A stretch of DNA of 64,000 nucleotides from Telmatactis stephensoni (Eukaryota; Cnidaria; Anthozoa; Actiniaria; Isophelliidae), in NCBI GenBank assembly GCA_029948255.1, contig JALIZF010001875.1, forward strand, positions 682,001-746,000. The letters run 5' to 3'. Each line of letters opens with the position of its first letter. Position 1 is the first letter of the stretch. Shown one piece after another: positions 34,637-64,000 of the stretch. Under the pieces are notes generated by a model. That model saw only the letters and a list, made by a program, of their open reading frames with translations. It was not told the DNA's origin and did not search any database. A program made the translations under genes and the position numbers.

Positions 34637-37600
34637 ATTGATTGTGACATCACATGCAACTCAGTGGTGAATTACAAATTGTAAAGGCTATTTATAGTAC
34701 GTAGTATCAAGGTTTTCGAATGAACGAGAAACGGGTGCGCCGCGCGTACCGTGACAGTGGCAGTGCATTGATGTTTGCTAAAAACATTAAAAATGTCTGC
34801 CATAACTAAAGAACATTGTAGTTCACACTCATCAAAATAAAAGAATATTTGCAATACGAGAACAGTAAAAATACTAATGCTATAGTATTACTCAGTTTTA
34901 ATTTTAATAAAGTTACTTTAAAAACACGAAGTGTTAAAATAATTATCATCAAAGCCGTCAAACCTTGCTTTTTAAACGTATGCAAACACGTCTTTCTGAT
35001 CAACATCCTTTAATTAAAACACAAATTTAGTAATCTAATAGACTGGTTTGGCACCAACATTGTTAATAATAGTACAGCTGGTAGTTCGATCATATACTTA
35101 CATACAATGTAGTTCAACATCAACGTTTCGTTTAGATTATGGAAAAAATCGTCCAAAGTGACCTATAGCCTTACAAAATCATGAACAACAAGTGACCTAA
35201 AATTTCGAATTCCCGGCCACCTAGCTCCCCAACTTCAATGTTGAGTAGATAGCGCTGCACTTTGTTGACCAACTTTAGAACGGGGTGAGTGGGAGTCTAT
35301 ACAGTGAAGTGTATTTGTTTCAGGATTATTTCCTAAGGCTGTAGATACGAAGATTGGTAAACACTTGCTGTTGGAGGGAGAAGTATCGGAAACAAGTCCC
35401 CTTGTGTGTAATGTGTTTCAGGAAAAAAGTTGAAAGTTTCCTAGACAGTGGGAGTCAATTTGCAGTAAATCGTTAAAGTATCCCTAGCCCTTGCAGTTGA
35501 AAATTTCAGTAAAAATGTACTCCACGTAAACAGTTGCACTGGTGGAATATTTCCTTGAGTTTGATAGAGTAATCAAGGATAATTTAATGACATCTGCCCA
35601 GGAATTTGCAATATTTGTTTCACGGTCTAGAAGCTTAAGTGCGCTTAATACCGATATCCAAGAACATATTCAAGAAATCTTTTATATACAAACAATATAA
35701 AACATTGGTGTATTAAAAAGCACAGGGGTTCCCATACCTTAACAGTATGGGTTTCCTGTAGTCTTCGATTCAAAGCAATGTATGTAGCGATTTTCAAGTA
35801 ACTGAACCTTACGAAAAAAGCATCAATTCACTTGCAGCTGAGTCTTTATAATGGGAAAAAAGCCTTCTATTTCTCTAGAATACATGCATAAATTTGCATG
35901 AGAGATCTTCTATAACCTCTTAAAAATTTCCTACATTTTGTCCAGTTCCTTTCCGTAGGAAAATGAAATTTCCTAGATAATTCCTAATATTTCCTATCAT
36001 GGTAAACGAGCAAAAATTTCCAGTGTTAGGGAGGGGCCCGTACATATGTTTACGATCTATATTTTTGCTAAAACTACTTTCATTTTACTTTTAATTGGTG
36101 GTAAATCATTCCAGACAAAAATAGCGAAACATTCCAAACCATTCGAGCAACAATTGAACCATTTTACCAAAGGTGCCCAATCTTATATAATTTATAAGAG
36201 AATGTATGGAGGAAATGAATTTTTACCAAATAAAAATATCAAAAATGACAAATCATTCATGAAACTTAGTCTGAATGTTTAAATAAACTTCCTCTTTCAC
36301 CCTATTTATTGGTTTTCCAATTTAGCCGTTTTTTAATTTTTCCCCCTGTGATTTTACGTTTGGTTTTTCTCCATCTCCCCCCCCCCTCCCCCCCTCCCCC
36401 CTAAGTGATCAGCGAACTTCTGCTGTTCTAAATTTTAATCATCAGCGAAGTGTCTTCCCTTGTGTAAATATATTACTAAGAAGAATTTCGTTTTGGTAAA
36501 TTGCTTCAAAAGCATAACCGAACATAAGAAAAGGTAAATGAATAGATGAACAAGGTATTTCTAGAGTTTAAAAGCTTTTTTAAGGCTTAAGAAGCATTTT
36601 AAGAAGAAGAAGACTTGATATCTTTTAAACTAAAAGAATGATATCTTAATTAGAAGTTCGCCTAAAAGTTAGAATACATCTCATTAGAAAACCGACAACC
36701 TTCTTAATGAGATTAAGGTAGTGAAAGAGTGGTGATGAGAGTGTATATGAATGTCAAAAACATGTTCAAGAAGTAACTAACCATCAGTTTTTGTTCTTTA
36801 ATTAGAGTGAAGTTTGAATTGTTTAATTTCAACAAATTCATTGGCATTTATATAGAGACATCTGTTTTCTTTTCATTTTCATTTTGTACAGAAAAATATA
36901 CATCCTATTTTTTATTTTCCACACGACCAAAGCACAATGAATGCACGCACGGAAAAATAATAAAAAAGACAAAAACAAAAAAGGGAAGAAAAGAAAAAAG
37001 AAAAGAAAAGAAAAAGGGAAAAAGAAAACGAAGAAAAGGAAAATTGGGAAAAGAACTTTTTACAGCTTTTGCGCCACATGACCAACAATAGCATGCAAGA
37101 GATTCAGTTGATCTCTACTACCAAAACTGATGTCAATACACATATTTAAAGCGTCATATCACTAAATCGAAAGCATGAACGTTATTTCCCAAGATGGATT
37201 CGCAAAATATGGTTGTCACACATTACACATACTGAATTTCAAGCAAATGCATGAAATTTTTCACCACTAAAAAGCTTCAGGCTGAATGTTTTTTTTTGGT
37301 TGATTTGTATAAGTGTTCATTGAAGCGCCAAAGTTAATTTATGTGCACACTGAAGTCCTTGTAGTTTAGTTAATTCAGAAAAGATGACTGTAATTTCTGG
37401 CACATATACAAGCTCTCTTGGAGTTAAAAACCAACATGTAAAATGCCACCAAAATTGGGCAACACGTTTCAGAGATATCAGTAATGCCCTGCACTTTGGG
37501 AGAGCAGCAGCAAAAGCATCGTTTTCCTACATATCTCCGACATCTTCCAGAAGCTCTACCGTGTAGTTTCACAAGGTGTCGGTTGTCATATAAGTTCAAG

Positions 37601-37794
37601 CAATACTAGCAATACTAGCATAAATGTTAAAATTTTTGTTATATTTATATTGACAGTTAAACTTGCAGTTCTTCCGTTGATCAGTTTCAGTTTTAATTGT
37701 CTCTGATAACTAAAAAATTAGCAAATGATCACACTGTCATTATCCGAAGCACGCACATAGTCGACAGAATTGTGCTGTCAGTATTAAAGATTAA
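34637..37794. other. No gene seen
   Basis: Mostly unique AT-rich DNA. Small items are a C-rich run at 36377-36403 and a purine-only tract of A and G at about 36970-37050. The latter gives a Lys/Arg-rich frame that is compositional, not genic. Confidence 0.5.
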
Positions 37795-37988
37795 GGGGTT
37801 TTACATGGCACTAGGATCATCCTAGCAGGCGAATCATCCTACCTGCTATACATTTACTGCATTCTGTTTACATGGAAATTTCTTCGCTTCGGGTACTAGG
37901 ATCATCCTATTAAACAGAATATAGTAAATGTATAGCAGGTAGGATGTTTCTAGTGCTAGTATGATACTAGTGCCATGTAAACACCCCC
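37795..37988. mobile_element. MITE with TAA duplication
   Basis: The ends GGGGTTTTACATGGCACTAG and GGGGGTGTTTACATGGCACT (the latter read on the minus strand) are flanked by TAA. A second inverted pair (CAGGTAGGATG) lies inside. It is consistent with a Harbinger-type MITE. Confidence 0.85.
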
Positions 37989-38079
37989 TAAATTAATATA
38001 TTGATGCCGTGGTGGTGGTTGCGTTAGGTCTGTAATCATTATCGAAACGTAACGCGAGACAACTCTGGCTCCCAGTTAG

Positions 38080-38213
38080 TACCCTGGTTCCAGAGGGTTT
38101 TTTTCTTTTCAAATTTTTCTTTGATAAATACAAAATATATACAAAGAACAAAATTACAAAAGAAAAAAAAATATATATATAAAATACAGAAGAAAGCCTC
38201 TGGAACCAGGGTA
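38080..38213. mobile_element. MITE with TACCCTGGTTCCAGAGG ends
   Basis: Perfect 17-bp inverted ends surround a low-complexity A/T-rich interior. There is no coding capacity. It lies downstream of the SCAF1-like gene. Confidence 0.85.
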
Positions 38214-38564
38214 GCAGTTCAACTGGTATATAAATAAATAGGGCAGCCCGGCAGTGACGTCACAGCTCAGACAAACCGATCAAATTTTTCATCGCCTTCG
38301 TTTTTTTTTTTTTTTGAGAATAAGAAATGTTTTCATGATAAAATGTATATTTCATTGTACGTGTTGTTTTCCATACGGTTAGTTTCTTGATGTATGAGTC
38401 ATTCATCTATCACGCGAAATATTTTTATAACCGCCACGCACTGGACGCTTATTGGGGAATTTGATTCCTCCGAACCGCTTCTCCTCCCTTTCCATTTAAA
38501 CAATTAAATGTTTCCGTGGCAGTACATTAGTCACATTAAAGTACAACAATGCAATAATTACAAC

Positions 38565-38570
38565 TTTATT
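38565..38570 (-). terminator. Polyadenylation signal of the SCAF1-like gene
   Basis: AATAAA on the minus strand lies 45 bases after the stop codon at 38616-38618, which would give a short 3' untranslated region. Confidence 0.6.
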
Positions 38571-38615
38571 TTTTTATAATAACACTTAATGGTTAATAAA
38601 ACGACATATTTTTAG

Positions 38616-56913
<18,298 letters not shown>

Positions 56914-57373
56914 GTTTTTTATCACTCACAAAGCCTTTTGGGAAAATACACGAACATTTTACGACGATCTTCCGAACAGCTGTAAAATTTTTGAATCAGG
57001 AAAAATCAGAAAATTATCCAGTATAAACTTTCCGTTTAGCTTTAAACTCTCTCTTTTATTACGTATTTACTTTTTAAGAGAGAAATAAATATCTAACCTT
57101 AAGAGGAAAAGATTAGAAAATACACTGGTAGACACAGGAAGCCCAAGGCACTAATTGTAAAAAGCATGCTGAGGCTTAGCCATTTTTGGACTAAAAAGCA
57201 ATAACCTTTGCTTTCGCTTGAAAATGATACCTTTTTCTTTCAACAGCGTCTCCTTTAGATATATATTTAAGCTCAAGTCAGCTTCGGGATACCGAGGGGG
57301 ATCCACGGGACCAGCTCGGGACCATATTCGGGACTATTTATATTAAGGCCATTTCCCACAATGCAATCCGATA
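56914..57373. promoter_or_regulatory. Probable bidirectional promoter, SCAF1-like and PHRF1
   Basis: It lies between the divergent starts. At 57353-57370, TTCCCACAATGCAATCCG is close to the ZNF143/Staf binding consensus. YY1/TISU-like AATGGCGGCC starts at 57373, and AACATGGCGGAT covers the SCAF1-like ATG on the minus strand. No TATA box is obvious. These motifs are characteristic of housekeeping bidirectional promoters; their function here is inferred. Confidence 0.5.
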
Positions 57374-58255
57374 ATGGCGGCCACCATGTTGAATATTTTT
57401 TTTGTGATAACCTGTGGACCGATCGTTTATACTAATGGGGAAATAGTTTTGTAAGTATTTAACGTTGTGTTTGTTAAGTTGGATTAGTTTATTAATTAGT
57501 TCATGTGTCAAAGTTCTAATCTTTGATAAACATTTAAGCTAATTTATCAATGAGTTGCAGTGTCACTGACCACAATGTTCTTACAATCCAAGATATCATA
57601 AAGCTAAATTCAGCTATTCTTAAGTAGACCTTTTCACAATACACCATTAACTGCTACACCACTGATCATTAATGATCATTAGGCTATAGGTTGAACCAGA
57701 TTCTTGGTTTGCTGCTATTCCCAGGAGAATGAATTAAACAAAAGGTCTACCAGTCACAGTAGTGATTTTCTTTTTTGAAGTCCACCAGCATGGCCACTGT
57801 TTCTTTTGTTCATTTCAATCTCCATTTGAATTTCCTGGGAATTAATGGTTGCAAGCTAAGAATTGATACAAACCCTGTTACTTTTGACATGGAAATATGA
57901 TTATCAAGGGCAACCTCTGCTTTGAGCCGATACCTGTGGAAACCAAAAGTATTTGCTTTGTTCGTTCACTGCCCTAGTTGGTTCATTTGTGTGTATTTCT
58001 AGCCTTTTCATAGGCCATTACTACAATAAAAAAATACATCAAGCTTATTACTCGTGCCCAGGCCATAGGCCGGGAACGAGTAGCCCCTCATTCAACAGGA
58101 AACCACTGGATGAACTCCCAGGTCTATACACCAACATGTGACTGTGTGACTGTGTCTTTTTGCTGACTTGTCCACCCTCTAAAAATGAAATACTGTAGCT
58201 TTAAATCATACAGTGTATATTAAATTCTTATCTTCACTTTGTCAGAATGATGTGA
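57374..58255 (+). other. Upstream open frame in the PHRF1 leader (spliced, 28 codons)
   Basis: An ATG at 57374 and a second in a perfect GCCACCATG context at 57386 share one frame. The leader exon ends at a GTAAGT donor (57451). Joined to the next exon at 58246, the frame stops at 58253-58255, 15 bases before the PHRF1 ATG. The start of transcription is not known, so one or both ATGs may lie outside the mRNA. Confidence 0.4.
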
Positions 58256-58270
58256 GAAGACTGTACATTT

Positions 58271-61200
58271 ATGGACACCTTTATTGATGCTTCTTTGGAA
58301 GACAAAGAAGGGGGAGACAGTGATAGTGAAGGTAAATATGATGCCATAAATAACCAATTAATCCCCCTTGGGATTGATGGATGGGTACTCTAGATATTCC
58401 TTTCCTGGCAAAAAATGTCATTAAGTAAAATATAGAGGTTAATATGATGAGTGTAAACTGGAAAGCAGATCTTATCTGTGTAAACTTAACCAGTAAAAAT
58501 AAGTTCAAATTTTGATAAATTTGCATGGCTTTTATGTAAGTAAAACAATGCAAAATTTCTCTATAATACAGAGTCAAATTATGAAACATGTAGTGAGTAT
58601 GACGTTGCCACTATTGATGATGATGATGACGAGGAGGAGGAAGAAGAAGAAAACACTGATGTAGAAGAAGATCTCAACAAAGAAGATGAAGGAGAAGAAA
58701 GACCAGAAAATGATGAATTAGACATATCATTGAATGATGGCGATGAAAGCAATTTCAACACAACTGATTGCCCCATATGTTTGATGTCACTTACTGGACA
58801 ACAACTTGGTTCACCCAATAAATGTGATCATGTGTTTTGCTTCTTGTGTATCTCAGAATGGTCTAAGGTATGTTTGATGGGGATAGTATCTGAATGGATA
58901 ATACAGTATTTGTTTTGTGCATTCATTTATCTATTCATTCATTTTGTGAGCTATCACATGCGTTGGCTGGGGTATTTTTACTGTCAGGAATAATCGAATC
59001 ACTACAACGGGGCACAGACGTTGCCAATTGTCAACCTTTATTTAATTCCTTAACGTAAACTGCAATTTAAAGTAACACAATAATGATCAAAGTGTAGTAT
59101 AATTAGCAATAATATTCTTGCAATCTCCAGGCATTTGGTAATATACACAACAGTGAAGGCATGATCGATTTTAATGATTTTTATGACTAAAATATTTTGA
59201 TAAATGATTGATAAAAAACATGGATACATATATACATAGATTAAGATATCATAGTTACTTGTGCCCAGGCCATAGGCCGGGAATGAGTTATAAACTGCAA
59301 ATGTTTTTTTTCCTGTGTTCGTCTCGAGAATGCGGCATTCTTGCACAATTGGTCACATGTTAAAGCTCCTGATTGGTTAAGAGCGTAAGAAACAATGCCC
59401 TTCATTCATCACCTTTGAGCGAGTGCGAACTCTTCGAAGGTCTTCGAAGTGAATGCCAGTCAGGAACTTTAGGAATGCAAGATGGCGGACAGCCCAAAAA
59501 ATAGCTTTCAGAGAGAGGCTTTTCCAGCAGTGAGACAATAGAAAATGGAGCTTTTAAGTTGAGATATACCTAGACACTTATAAGAGCTTCAGAATGGGCT
59601 GTTATTTTGAGCTTCATCTCCAATACTTTGACCAAATATTGAACTCTCAATGAAGTACTTGAAAACGAAGCTCTCGCAACTCAGAGTAATTCCTTTGAGC
59701 TGGAAATCTACGAATTTCTCACCCTACATGTTGCTAAACGAATGCATATAGAGGCAAGTCAATTATATTTCTCATTCAAGCATTCAAGAGATCTTGAGAG
59801 GTTTTGTACTGAATTTTAACACCAAAATTCTGGCCAGACAATTTATTTATTTCATGGAACTATAAAGGTTCTACATGTATTTGACCCGATGCGTTTACTC
59901 ACGTAATGGATAAAACATCTGAAACATGACCGAAAAAATACACGATTTGTTATTGTGTCAAAAACGCCATTGTAGAAGTCTTTTATAGTCTGGTATATTT
60001 GCAGGTAATATTTTTGCATGTCGGAGATATATAATACCCTTTCATGATAATAGAAGGACAAAGGCAACCACTAATAGCTGCTGATCGCCAGACAAATTAT
60101 TGACTAATCAGATATTCTTTAAAAAGGTCAAAAAAGGTCTTTATTATGTAATGGTTAACTATTTCCTGGAATGGTGAAGAATGCGTGAAACGGCTCGGGG
60201 AAGAGTACGAAGGGGGCCGGTCATTGGAGCCTCCCGGGGCACGAGTGAATGCACGTGTGCGTCTAATTGTACATAAATTAAAGACTAATTAAGTGAATCA
60301 TAGAAATGACAGATGAATTATCACAACTAATAACCATTGTAGACTAAGCAAAATGAGTATTCTAAAAAAACAAGTAGAAGTTAGGACATTGCTGTCCCAG
60401 CACTACGCCTAAGGATAGGTACTTTTAACTTGAAAACTTGAACACCTTACGAGTACAAAAAGGGGACTTAAAACTTGAACTGAAAGAGTACCAAAAACAG
60501 CATGAATCGTACTTGTACAGAATCAACAACAGGTGTACTTAAAAACATGATACCACAAGAAGAATTAAATAACAAGATAAAGATTACACAACAAAGATAC
60601 TAGTTATTTTAATAACAGGTTGCAATCCAAATTTGCATTTTTGCACTGACAAAATTTTCATTGAATTCTTATCAAATTAGGATTGCTTGCTAAAAACACA
60701 TATATTTCTTTTCAATAAAAGGAATTTCTGGACAAAGACTGCAAAACAGATGATTTGAGGTTCAAAATGGAAAAATTTCCCATTTTTCAATGCTTTTTGC
60801 AAAGAGCAAAAGTGCAAATTTGGATTGCAACATTAAATAATCATTCACGAAGTAAAAGTACAATTACTAAAGAATCAAGTGGGAGGGGAAGAGTGTCTCT
60901 TACACATTTATTCAATCCTCCATCCATTCATCCATCTATTCATTCATTCATTTATTCATTCATTCACCCATTTATTCATTTATACATTTATACATTTATT
61001 TGATATAATAGCCCTGCCCTTTGCAGCATGTGTGAATGAGCGCATTTTGGAGGGCAAAAACAATGGCTTCCACCCAATATGACATTGAAATTCTTTTGTT
61101 TTGCCCTCCAATTTGAGCTGCATTCGAACATGCTGCAAAGGGCCTATTTATCCATTTAGTAAATACTTTAATTATCAAATAGTCCATTTTTGGAAACATG

Positions 61201-63122
61201 ATTTACTTTAGTTAAGAAAATAAATTTGAAAAAAAGCCTAAAAAATTCCTTCAAAACTGGAATTGTTTCAACTTTGAAGAGTCATCTCCAAGAACCCTGA
61301 AGAGGCGGTTCATAGATGCAGCCATACATCAACTGTATTAAAGATGCCAAAAGATGATTAGCCTGTAATACCCAGTTTCCTGCTCTAAGATCTAAGGAAA
61401 ATCTTTATCAACTGCCCTTTCTGTTAGTCTCCCTCACAGCCGTGTTTAGCCTCGTCACACAACGCTCCCTCAGAAAAACACGGCTGCTTCAACAAGCGCT
61501 ACATTCCATTCCAAGTCGTTAACCAATCAGAGCTTGACTCTCAAAATCAAGGAGTCATTCGAGCCAAAAGGTCTACATATAGCGTTTTGTTGACTTGGAG
61601 AATAATTGGATTAACCTCGGATCCCAAAACAACAGCTAGTTTACAAACACTTCACTTCGTTTCATTCGAAGTATCTGGTATCGTTTGAGAAATATACAAA
61701 GAAGAAAGTTTTACTGATCTTCCATCTTTATAGATCTTTTTGTATTGAAAAATTTGAAACTTATTTTTGGTAGTGCAATGTTTAAGTTGTCTTTGTGGTG
61801 ACAGATATAAAACTCATTTCCGTAACACGGGAAATGGACCATTTGCTGATGTATCTTCTGATTGGACAACTGATGGAATATAGCGCTTGTTGAAACAGCC
61901 GTGTTTTCTGAGGGAGTGTTGCATGACGACCAAGGCTAAACACGGCTGCGAGGGAGACTACCTTTCTGTGAGAAGAATGAAAGCATGAGCAAGAAATTCA
62001 CCTCTCAATTTAACTGAATGACCTCACCAAACACAAATTCATTTTCATTATGTTATGGAAAACCAGGAAAATCAAAAGTTAGTCTGTTCAACTTTAAGGA
62101 CATCAACAATTGCAAGGCCAACTTACATCCGTATTATATGAAGGAATGTTTTCTTTCTGTTCTCTTTCTGGAAAAAAGGTTACATCAGAGAGACAGGGAA
62201 ACTTTGAAGTTTGAAAATATGAAGCAGAACATTTAGACAAAGCAGAAACTCTGAGCCAGCTATATTACCTCAAGAAAAACTGAGCTATAGTTTTCCATGG
62301 AAAATGCTGTGTTCTGCCCAAAATAAGAATTGAGAAGGAAGATTATGGAAGGTCTAAAATAAACAAAAATAAAAAACAAAGAATCCCTTGCTAAATAAAC
62401 AAAAGCAGTGCTTCATTACACAACTGTTCCCATTGGATATTACATGTACTTATTATTAGTATATTTATTTAACTAATTGTTTGAACAAGAACTCTGTAGT
62501 AATCTTGAAGATGACTAAGTTTTAGAGTGATTTTCAGCGGATTTGTGAAATAGTTACTAAGCTAATAGACACTAATAGACTCTGCACCCATTGTTTTCTT
62601 TTGTTGCAATACAACTATTAGACACTATTAAACACTGACTATTAGTAATTGTTTCATAGTCCGATGAAAATCACTCTAAAGGTTTTACTATCAAAAATTC
62701 TGGCCTTTTCCAGTGTATGAATCCATCAATTCACTTTTCCATTCATTCATGTCTTTCTTTCCCTTTATAAAGTTATTGTTATGAAATAACAATGAAATTC
62801 CACACAGCATGTGCATGCATCCATTTTTTAAGTTTTGGTCCTGAAGTGTACATGTAAATGAGTATTAAATTAAAAACAATGCATATTATTAGAAATAATA
62901 GAAAATGCATTTTGTGTTTCAATCTTCACTTTTTTCATCTAATTGGTATTTCATTTGGAGGTTTCAATTGCTGTTGATTTTACTTTCTTTAAGCCAGTAC
63001 AACACTTGTTGATTGGTGTTCTCCCTTTTTTCTTGTAGAATTCCAATACATGTCCCGTAGACAGGACAAAATTTGATTACATAGAAGTGTCCATGACCAA
63101 AAAAGGGCCCATAATAAAAAAG
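58271..63122 (+). CDS. PHRF1: PHRF1, N-terminal part with RING domain (3 exons seen, runs off the window)
   Basis: Coding exons are 58271-58331, 58572-58867 and 63039-63122, phases consistent (147 codons), ending at a GTATGG donor. Residues 1-80 are acidic, as in the family. The RING follows: C87 and C90 (CPICL), C105, H107, C110, C113 (KCDHVFCFLC), then C124 and D127 (TCPVDR). The whole stretch with GSPNKC and EWSKN-N-CPVDRTKF closely matches PHRF1, an E3 ligase that also has a PHD finger and an SRI-like C-terminus. Those parts should lie to the right of the window. A leader exon ends at 57450 and the ATG exon starts at 58246. Intron 3 (4.2 kb) holds several MITEs. Confidence 0.87.
59256..60246. 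mobile_element. Possible DNA transposon with ACTYGTGCCC ends
   Basis: ACTTGTGCCCAGGCC near 59257 and, inverted, ACTCGTGCCCCGGGAGGC near 60230-60246 could be terminal repeats. A related solo sequence (CTCGTGCCCAGGCCATAGGC) lies at 58051-58080. The boundaries are weak and no duplication is evident. Confidence 0.4.
60247..61424. other. PHRF1 intron 3, no gene seen
   Basis: An ATTC-type microsatellite lies at about 60918-60999. A small inverted pair around GAGGGCAAAAC and GTTTTGCCCTCC lies at 61050-61110. No coding feature is supported. Confidence 0.55.
61425..61960. mobile_element. Mutator-like MITE, 536 bp, 9-bp duplication
   Basis: Long inverted ends (about 85 bp, starting TAGTCTCCCTC and including CAGCCGTGTTTAGCCT) are flanked by a perfect CCTTTCTGT duplication (61416-61424 and 61961-61969). 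Nine-base duplications with long terminal repeats are typical of Mutator-like elements. The interior is non-coding. Confidence 0.88.
62521..62680. mobile_element. Short MITE with TTTAGAGTGATTTTC ends
   Basis: The inverted ends TTTAGAGTGATTTTCAGCGG and its near-complement bound 160 bp. The inside holds repeats of ACTAATAGAC and its complement. Confidence 0.75.
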
Positions 63123-63293
63123 GTATGGAATATGTTACTAGTAAATGTTGTGACTTCTTGCAAGTTGAGTTTTCTACCTGTTTCTCAAAAACTCAGTATA
63201 CAGAAGAAACAGAAGTTACTGGATTCTCCATTGGAATTAATAGATCTTTGAAGGGTCAACTGAGATTTTGTTTGTTTCTTGTTTCTTGGTGTT

Positions 63294-63690
63294 TAGTTTG
63301 TTTTGGTTTGTTTTGTTTTGTTTTGGTTTGGTTTGGTTTGTTTTGGTTTGTTTTGTTTTGTTTTGTTTTGGTTTGTTTTGTTTTGGTTTGGTTTGGTTTG
63401 GTTTGGTTTGGTTTGGTTTGGTTTGGTTTGGTTTGGTTTGGTTTGGTTTGGTTTGGTTTGGTTTGGTTTGGTTTGGTGTGGTGTGGTGTGTGGTTTGATT
63501 GGTTTGGTTTGGTTTGGTTTGGTTTGATTTGGTGTGGTGTGGTGTGGTGTGGTATGGTGTGATGTGGTATGGTGTGCTTTGGTGTGGTTGGGTGTGTTTT
63601 GGTTTGGTGTGGTGTAGTGTGGTTTGGTTTGGTTTGGTTTGGTGTGGTGTGGTGTGGTGTAGTGTTTTTTTTTTTTTTTTGGGGGGGGGG
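63294..63690. repeat. (TTTGG)n/(TTTTG)n pentanucleotide array plus poly-T and poly-G
   Basis: TTTTG and TTTGG pentamers grade into GTGTG-rich words, ending in a T run (63665-63680) and a G run (63681-63693). It starts 170 bp after the PHRF1 exon 3 donor. All long frames over it on both strands are artefacts. Confidence 0.95.
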
Positions 63691-63699
63691 GGGGAGAGG

Positions 63700-64000
63700 A
63701 GTAAGGACTTTCTCAATTTAAGTCAGGGTGACACCTTTCTGTAATACCCTGTAAACGTGCACATAAACCTGTAAACTAAAAGAGTACATGCTTAAAAGTG
63801 TATCCCAAAACTTTATTGTGAATTTAATTGCTGTTTATGTTGCTCATGACAATAAGTCTTTTGCATGTGTTTCATTAAAGCCCCTATGACGCCTATTTTT
63901 TAGCATTCATTCGTAAAATAAGAAGTATTTATGTAGAAAACCCCTGATAACATTATTTTGTTGACTTTTCTTATGTGTCTTTGATGCTTTTTTTGGCACA
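63700..64000. other. PHRF1 intron continuing to the window edge
   Basis: No exon is recognised before the window ends. Confidence 0.5.

Noticed and set aside
36807..37091. Lys-rich plus-strand frame
   Set aside because: Its C-terminal half is an A/G-only tract and its N-terminal half has no recognisable domain.
63125..63744. Plus- and minus-strand frames rich in Val-Trp-Phe-Gly-Leu or Asn-Gln-Thr-Lys-Pro
   Set aside because: They are translations of the TTTGG pentamer array downstream of PHRF1 exon 3.

Overview
The window is animal nuclear DNA. It is AT-rich, its genes are split by GT-AG introns, and it is crowded with transposon debris. A Methuselah-like seven-helix receptor, a PHRF1-type RING protein, an SR-related CTD factor and Penelope-like retroelement remains with hammerhead ribozymes together suggest a cnidarian, probably an anthozoan. 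That placement is inference; no single sequence here proves it.

Layout. Positions 1-20,500 hold no convincing host gene. They contain microsatellites (GAA, CAA and a 337-bp AACAG array), a 1.7-kb hAT-like element, a palindromic element with a 5'-truncated Penelope-like element inside it, a LINE reverse-transcriptase scrap, several Harbinger-like MITEs and a tRNA-derived SINE. Positions 20,539-32,448 (minus) carry a Methuselah-like GPCR. One large exon holds most of the ectodomain and all seven helices. A signal-peptide exon with a TATA box lies about 10 kb upstream, in matching phase. The intron between them is filled with mobile DNA: a LINE fragment, a TTAA foldback element and a 2.6-kb foldback element carrying a transposase helix-turn-helix exon in each arm. 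Positions 32,500-38,500 are mostly unassigned sequence with MITEs and one SINE.

Positions 38,616-63,122 are the gene-rich part. A six-exon minus-strand gene, reconstructed here with every splice phase consistent (1,385 codons), encodes an SR-related CTD-associated factor of the SCAF1 type. It has a Lys-rich region, an RS domain, a 17-unit 9-residue Pro/Gln repeat and the C-terminal SRI-like domain. About 450 bp from its start, transcribed the other way, begins PHRF1, a relative that supplies the RING domain and runs off the right edge. The pair looks like a divergent unit with a shared promoter.

The most striking object sits in intron 3 of the SCAF1-like gene: an intact 8,879-bp DNA transposon (42,456-51,334). 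It has 319-bp terminal inverted repeats differing at only a few positions and a perfect 8-bp target duplication, CACTCAGG. It carries two convergent spliced genes. One is a 405-aa retroviral-integrase-like DDE transposase (5 exons). The other is a 379-aa protein of unknown function ending in a RING/U-box-like Cys cluster (3 exons). A DDE integrase with 8-bp duplications, long TIRs and a RING-like partner does not fit a transposon superfamily I can name confidently.
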